64,000 nt of DNA. Source: Ophioderma brevispina (Eukaryota; Echinodermata; Ophiuroidea; Amphilepidida; Ophiodermatidae). Shown here one piece after another: positions 59,292-64,000 of this stretch. The first letter of the stretch is position 1; each line of letters begins with the position of its first letter. Below the pieces are notes generated by a model that saw nothing but the letters and a program-made list of their open reading frames with translations, was not told the DNA's origin and searched no databases. The stretch is from NCBI GenBank assembly GCA_023653785.1, contig JAMKCH010014212.1:62001-126000 (forward strand). Reading direction: 5' to 3'. A program made the translations under genes and the position numbers.

Positions 59292-60152
59292 CAGGGTGAG
59301 TCAAAAAAAAATTGACCGTGATTGTGTCCGCCATTTTGAATTTTTAAATAATATATATCTAAGATATGTGGTATCATTGGAAAGCCTATTTCATTATCTT
59401 TAATTTGCTGCAAAGATAATTCCAATCTGATAAGTATAGGCTGAGCTACAGTCTTTTGAATCAAGTAGTCCGCTTTTACCCTATCCACGGATTCCCATTT
59501 GAATGCACGGTGGCCAACTAAGCAAATGAATCCCCAAAATGATGATAATGGTATGTCTATGTTTAAGTGAAATAAAGTGGTATCTGAAGGATGTAAAAGA
59601 TAGTGATAATGGTAAGTTTTATTTGAAACATTTCTTCAAGATGTAGCATATTTTTGGTCTATACACAATGGACAATACTTTAATCCTCAAGAGGTTGTCA
59701 CCGATGTCTGTTCCTTCATATGGTATGATTCATTCAACTCCTCCAGAAACTGATACATGTATCAAGTTAATTTATGTTTCAAATTATTTTTATGTGTGAT
59801 TAGGACGTGGAAACGTTAAGAGGGCAACGATGAATAATTGTGACTGAATTTTAAGGGGTTACATTGCATCACATTTATTCTGCAGTCAATAAATAGCCCG
59901 ATTTTCTTCTGGACACTGATTTGCCTCGCTGGACACCGTTCATAATGTGGATCCGTGGACAGAGCGCAAAACAGACTACTTGATTCAAACAACTGTAGCT
60001 CGGTCTATACCTAACCGATGCGAATGATCTTTGCAGCAAATTAAAGACAATGAAATAAGCTTTCAGATGATGCCACATATGTTAGACATATTTATCTTAA
60101 AAATTCAAAATGGCGGACGCAAATTGGGTCAAGTTTTTTTTGACTCACCCTG
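59292..60152 (+). mobile_element. Mariner-type MITE with ~250-bp inverted ends, copy 1
   Basis: 861 bp between TA dinucleotides (59,290-59,291 and 60,153-60,154). Ends CAGGGTGAGTCAAAAAAA / TTTTTTTGACTCACCCTG. The inverted similarity continues about 250 bp inwards through 'tccgccattttgaatttttaa', 'ctttaatttgctgcaaagat', 'gagctaca.t..tttgaatcaagtag' and 'tccacggat'. The centre is unique and has no transposase. TA duplication and CAG-type ends fit the Tc1/mariner superfamily. A reversed copy lies at 62,971-63,819. Confidence 0.85.
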
Positions 60153-60757
60153 TAATATAAAATTACATTATGAACTTTCATCATACAGTCTCAAGTAATG
60201 TATAGTATGAATAGTTCAGCTATGAATGGCATCAGGCACTATCTTAAAATCTTAACTTTGATTGAATCTTGATATTTCCGTAAAAAATTCAATTTAAAAT
60301 ACAAAACAAGATGAAATATGATTAAACATGAATAAATTTAAATTTAGTGATAGTCCAAACAGCCCATAGTCTCCCGGTCACGAAAACCTATTACAAAACT
60401 TTGCTCATGTCATTGCCAAAAAATACAATTTTGGCCTCAAAATGACTTATAGTCGACAATTAAATGATAACCTTGACCTCAACTAATTAAAATAACATTG
60501 GAAGGCGAATCTCCTACCTTGGCAACATATAAATAGTGGGGGTTCATATATGATTTTAGCACTTCTAAAATGTAAATTCATAATTTTGATGGCGGCAGTT
60601 TGAATTTGTCCAATATGGCGGGATTCCAGCACGGGCGCCAAATTTTGGCGCCCATGAAAAATCAAACCGTAGGGCCTAGGCAACATCTGGGCCCAATTTG
60701 GTGCTTTTGGAAGAATTTGAACCCACCAACCCCTCTAATGCCCTACCATCTCTGACT

Positions 60758-61725
60758 AAGTACAAAAAAAAACCTAAGCAAGGGTATTAAGGAAACGAAA
60801 GAAATAAGCACGGGGATGGGGCCTATAAACGATATTTCCCCCAATTAAATAGCTACACACACGTAAAAGGACAAAGAAGGCTGTAAAAGCAATACCAAAG
60901 GCTGGTTAGATAAAAAGAAGAAAACAAATCGGTACAACAGTTGTATTAAAATCGAATGGATGATGAGTCTAACAGAATATTTCCACTGATGCATGTGAAT
61001 AAAGTAAACATTCAAATTCTGCTAAACCACCTCAAAAGTACCATATCACCCACCCTAAATGTAAATGGATGCTTTCAACATGTTATGTTGATATGTAGCC
61101 GTAACACACCCCTGACCCCTGACCACGCAATCCCTCAAACGTGCGTTGATAAGCAGAGGTGATTATGCCCCCCCCGGACCCCGGGTGTTATCTAACCCAC
61201 CCCTTTTTATGAATCATCACCGCAAACCCCCCCCCCGGTACCCCCCAGTATAGTAAAACCCTCCGTCCCACCGACGTGTTTAAACATGGGGGTCGAATTT
61301 TCAGAAGGGTCTAATGCAAAACTCCTGTACCAGATACTTTAGTGACAACGGAAGATACCAGTGCCTTAGCAAATGCCCGCCTCCATTGCCGCCTGTAGGG
61401 AAGTCAGGTTCAAAAGTAATATTTTTGAAGCTGCAGGTACATACATGAAATTTTTACAAAAGCAGAAACTTTGGTTTTATAGAAAGAGAAAAATGTAATT
61501 TACCATCTGTGAGAGACATATCCAAAAAGATGCTTCTGTGGGAGTAATAACTTCACAATGTCGAGTTACGTGCATTTCCCCTATACAATGTTGTGTGCTG
61601 TAGAGCGTGCATTTTAAACATTCCCGTTTCTATGGAGGATGTCGTCCAACTTGTTGTGTAATGCCGATCAGGACAAGGTTTTCCAACTCTATAGTAGTTT
61701 GAATGCTTATAGGAATTTATTTTAG
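60758..61725. other. No gene; C-runs
   Basis: Contains C-rich stretches at 61,169-61,184 and 61,228-61,250. No recognised repeat or gene; immediately precedes the putative exon. Confidence 0.45.
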
Positions 61726-61931
61726 ATGGATAAAGGTCATAATGCAATAAGTGACTTGCAATCAACTACTTCTTACAAGATTCAAATGAAAGAGGTGAAT
61801 AAGATGGGAGAAAATCTGTCAGAATACAACAGTAACAGCAACCGAAAAGAGAATTATCATATATCATCTGCGGGAGGTGGGGCACTTATATTCAAAGGTG
61901 GATATGATGCGGTGGATCAGAATCATTTCAG
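61726..61931 (+). CDS. Possible internal exon of an unknown gene
   Basis: A 206-bp stretch opened by 'ttattttag' (acceptor-like, AG at 61,724-61,725) and closed by CAG|GTAAGG (donor consensus, GT at 61,932-61,933). It is open in one frame: 'MDKGHNAISDLQSTTSYKIQ', later SSAGGGALIFKGGYDAVDQN. Length is 2 modulo 3. The hydrophilic, Asn/Ser/Lys-rich content is plausible for protein but matches no domain I know. The ATG at its start may be coincidental. No partner exon was found, so it may be chance; this is the only non-transposon coding candidate in the window with both splice signals. Confidence 0.25.
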
Positions 61932-62024
61932 GTAAGGCAATTCGCTGTAGAAGTGCCACTGGACACATGCCATACAATTAAAGATTTGAAGTCCCGCGAT
62001 AAGACCTGTGATTTGGATTTGGGA

Positions 62025-62760
62025 CCGTTGCCGGTGTGGCAGGAGATATTGTCCCGTCGCATAGCCGGGGACACTAAGTTCTGGTTTTAATAGTCCGGGG
62101 GAAGTGCAAAGCTATGAAACTATAGTCCCCGGACTATGATTTATAGGGATGTTAGTCCTACAAGTGGGAATGAAGTCGAAGAGGACACAGGCCCTAGGGA
62201 ATAATATCCAAGTCCGATTATGGACCCAGTCCTTAGGAATTAGTGCCATTTCGAAGAAGGACTAGTAGTCTCTAGCGATTAATGGCCTGTCAGGGGTGGA
62301 AGTATAAGATCCTTAGGGATTAGGGTCTAATTTCGACATGGACTAATACTCATTAGGAATTATTGACCACTGTCTGAGGTAGGCAGACTTTAGTCCTTAG
62401 AATAATGCCCTGCCAGAAGTGGAATGCAACTTCTTAGGGATCGGTGTCCGATTCCGACGGGGACTGCAAGTCATTGGGAATGATTTTTTCTGGCAGGTTT
62501 GTATTGGGGCGGACTCTCATTTCTTAGGATTTAATGCCCTGACAGAGGTGGACTATATTTCCTTAGGGATTACCGTCCATGTCTTGCGTGGACTACAATT
62601 CCTAAGAAAGTAGTTTTCCAAGTCCAAGGTGGAATATCGATCCTTAGGAATTAATGTCCAAGCCCGAAGTGGACGGACTACCAGTGCTTAGGAATTATTG
62701 TCCATGTCCTAGGTACACTCGTTCCTTAGGAATGTGTGTCCAAGTCCGAAGAATGTTCGA
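62025..62760. repeat. 40-bp-period tandem array (CCTTAGGAATTAATGTCC unit)
   Basis: About 18 degenerate units. 'ccttagg'-type words recur near 62,231, 62,271, 62,311, 62,351, 62,395, 62,431, 62,471, 62,521, 62,561, 62,601, 62,641, 62,686 and 62,723, mostly 40 bp apart. Between them alternate 'aat.aatgtcc', 'aagtccgaagtggac' and 'ctgacagaggtggac' stretches. The left start (62,025-62,130) carries the 'ggtgtggcaggagatattgtcc' and 'ctatagtccccggactatg' module of the hairpin family. No coding. Confidence 0.8.
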
Positions 62761-62970
62761 AGAATTATATTGAGAAATGAACCTGCTCTTGATAAACACT
62801 AACATGCATAGGATTTGTAGCCCTAAAATAATAACCGAGTACAACTTATGAATGACACATAAGCATAAAATTGATAGGTTTTGTTTTCTCTATTTCTTTC
62901 CATGAAATCTCCCCTATGTAAATTGTGACATTAAATTTTCAAATACACTTGGTGACCTAAAAGGCTTGTA

Positions 62971-63819
62971 CAGGGTGAGTCAAAAAAACTTGACCCTGGT
63001 TGTGTCCGCCATTTTGAATTTTTAAGTAAAATTTATCTAACGTGTTTGGTATCATCTGAAAGCTTAGATCATTACCTTTAATTTGCTGCAAATATTATTC
63101 ATATCGGTTACGTATAGGCCGAGCTACACCCGTTTGAATCAAGTAGTAGGTTTTGCGCTCTGTCCACGGATTCACATTCAAATGAACGGCGTTCAGCGAA
63201 GCAAATCAGTGTCCAGAAGAAAATCATGCTATTTATTGACTGCAGAATAAATGTGAGGCTATTTAACCCCACAAAATTCAGTTACAATTCACCATCGATG
63301 CCCTCTTACGTTTCTACGTCCTCGTCACTCATAAAAATCATTTGAAAAATAAATTTACTTGATACATGTATCAGTTTCTGGAGGAGTTGAATGAATCGTA
63401 CCATATGAAGGAACAGGCATCCCCGCATACTCATATGACAAACTTTTGAGGTTTAAAAATCAAAAAATAAAAAAAGTAAAACATTTTTAAAATAAAACTA
63501 CCATTATCACTGTTTTTTAACCCCTTTAAAACCACTTTACTTTCCATACGTATAGACAACCCTTATCACATCATTTTGGAGTCATTTGCTTAGTTGGACT
63601 CCGTGCATTTAAATAGAATCCGTGGAATAGAGGAAAATCTGACTACTTGATTCAACGACTGTACCGCGGTCTATACACAACCGATTGGCATTATCTCTGC
63701 TCAGTCAATTAAGATAATGAAATAAAGGCTTTCCGATTATACCACATTGGCTAGATATATATTTATTTACAAATTCAAATGACTGACACAATCAGGGTCA
63801 ATTTTTTTTGACTCACCTG
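62971..63819 (-). mobile_element. Mariner-type MITE with long inverted ends, copy 2
   Basis: 849 bp between TA at 62,969-62,970 and 63,820-63,821. Same family as 59.3 kb in opposite orientation, shown by the central sequence 'tgactgcagaataaatgtgagg', 'gatacatgtatcagtttctggaggag' being the reverse complement of that copy. Right end reads CTCACCTG, one C shorter than the usual CTCACCCTG. No transposase. Confidence 0.85.
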
Positions 63820-63823
63820 TAAT

Positions 63824-64000
63824 ATCATTATTTTCAGTGTCGGCGATTCCTGCCATGATTTCATTTGGGTTCATGAGGATTTCATCCATTCGTGAATAAA
63901 GCGTCCCCCGAACATAATTGAAGCAGCGTTCTGATTGGTAGTAGTGCGTAATTATGTCCCCGCCTAACCCACCTGACCCCAAGATCCCCTTTGACCTCAC
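63824..64000 (-). other. Open frame running off the window edge, ending at a donor-like site
   Basis: On the minus strand the frame is open from the window edge for 59 codons ('SERCFNYVRGTLYSRMDEIL') and reaches 'attacag|gtgagtc' exactly at the MITE terminus. No domain recognised. Whether it is an exon cannot be told from this fragment. Confidence 0.2.

Larger units (their letters stand above)
55589..60757. mobile_element. ~5.2 kb composite with matching inverted ends
   Basis: Left end: 'agagatgttagggat', 'ggttcactttcttccaaaagc', 'accaaatttggcccctatgg', 'gcgccaaaaatggcgcc'. Right end, inverted: 'ggcgccaaattttggcgcc', 'gggcccaatttggtgc', 'ttttggaagaatttgaaccca', 'ccctaccatctct'. The inverted ends extend about 150-170 bp (55,589-55,750; 60,590-60,757). 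Inside lie a tandem repeat, a LINE RT relic and a nested mariner-type MITE. No transposase of its own was found, so it may be a non-autonomous element enlarged by insertions. Target duplication not resolved. Confidence 0.65.

Noticed and set aside
62025..62760. Possible CRISPR array
   Set aside because: Units are degenerate, contiguous and without unique spacers; the genome is evidently animal.

Overview
The window looks like intergenic or intronic DNA from a repeat-rich animal genome. It is AT-rich overall with a few GC- or C-rich islands. I found no intact protein-coding gene, no rRNA, no confident tRNA gene, no CRISPR array and no operon-like packing. Most open frames are short and random; those that can be recognised are decayed non-LTR retrotransposon (LINE) reading frames. 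CR1/L2-like, R2/NeSL/HERO-like and other LINE fragments occur together with TTAA- and TA-flanked MITEs and many AGGTCA-type minisatellites. This fits a marine invertebrate, perhaps a deuterostome such as an echinoderm or hemichordate, but nothing here proves the species.

Layout. 0-10 kb: an RT fragment (1.8 kb) beside a TTAA MITE, a 460-500 bp direct repeat pair (3.75 and 6.69 kb) enclosing a triplicated inverted-repeat block (4.4-6.0 kb) and a TA-flanked MITE (6.06 kb), then a foldback element (7.35-8.26 kb). 10-20 kb: a 1 kb pyrimidine-rich tract, TTAA MITEs, a GC-rich island (18.06-18.41 kb) and a purine-to-pyrimidine switch (18.72-19.07 kb). 20-30 kb: the endonuclease part of a LINE split by a TTAA MITE, a tRNA-like SINE head, and a 2.9 kb antisense LINE with RT, zinc knuckle and restriction-like endonuclease, cut at its upstream end by a second copy of the same MITE. 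30-40 kb: an (ACT)n tract abutting a nested hairpin element, a modular hairpin family, a LINE C-terminal scrap and a 1.9 kb antisense CR1/L2-like LINE with its 3' microsatellite tail.

40-54 kb is dominated by large rearranged repeats: inverted arms (40.86-42.05 and 47.69-48.96 kb), a ~1 kb palindrome made of a short tandem repeat that reverses direction at its centre (42.75-43.73 kb), and a 2.9 kb tandem duplication (48.39-51.34 / 51.35-54.28 kb). 55-64 kb holds a ~5.2 kb composite with matching inverted ends that encloses a LINE RT relic and a mariner-type MITE, then one possible host exon (61.73-61.93 kb), a 40-bp-period tandem array, and a second mariner-type MITE in opposite orientation.

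The elements do not form a pathway. They record successive insertions, and several insertions can be ordered. The most informative are the MITE whose removal rejoins a LINE reading frame and the palindromic array at 43 kb. Boundaries given as approximate were judged by eye.
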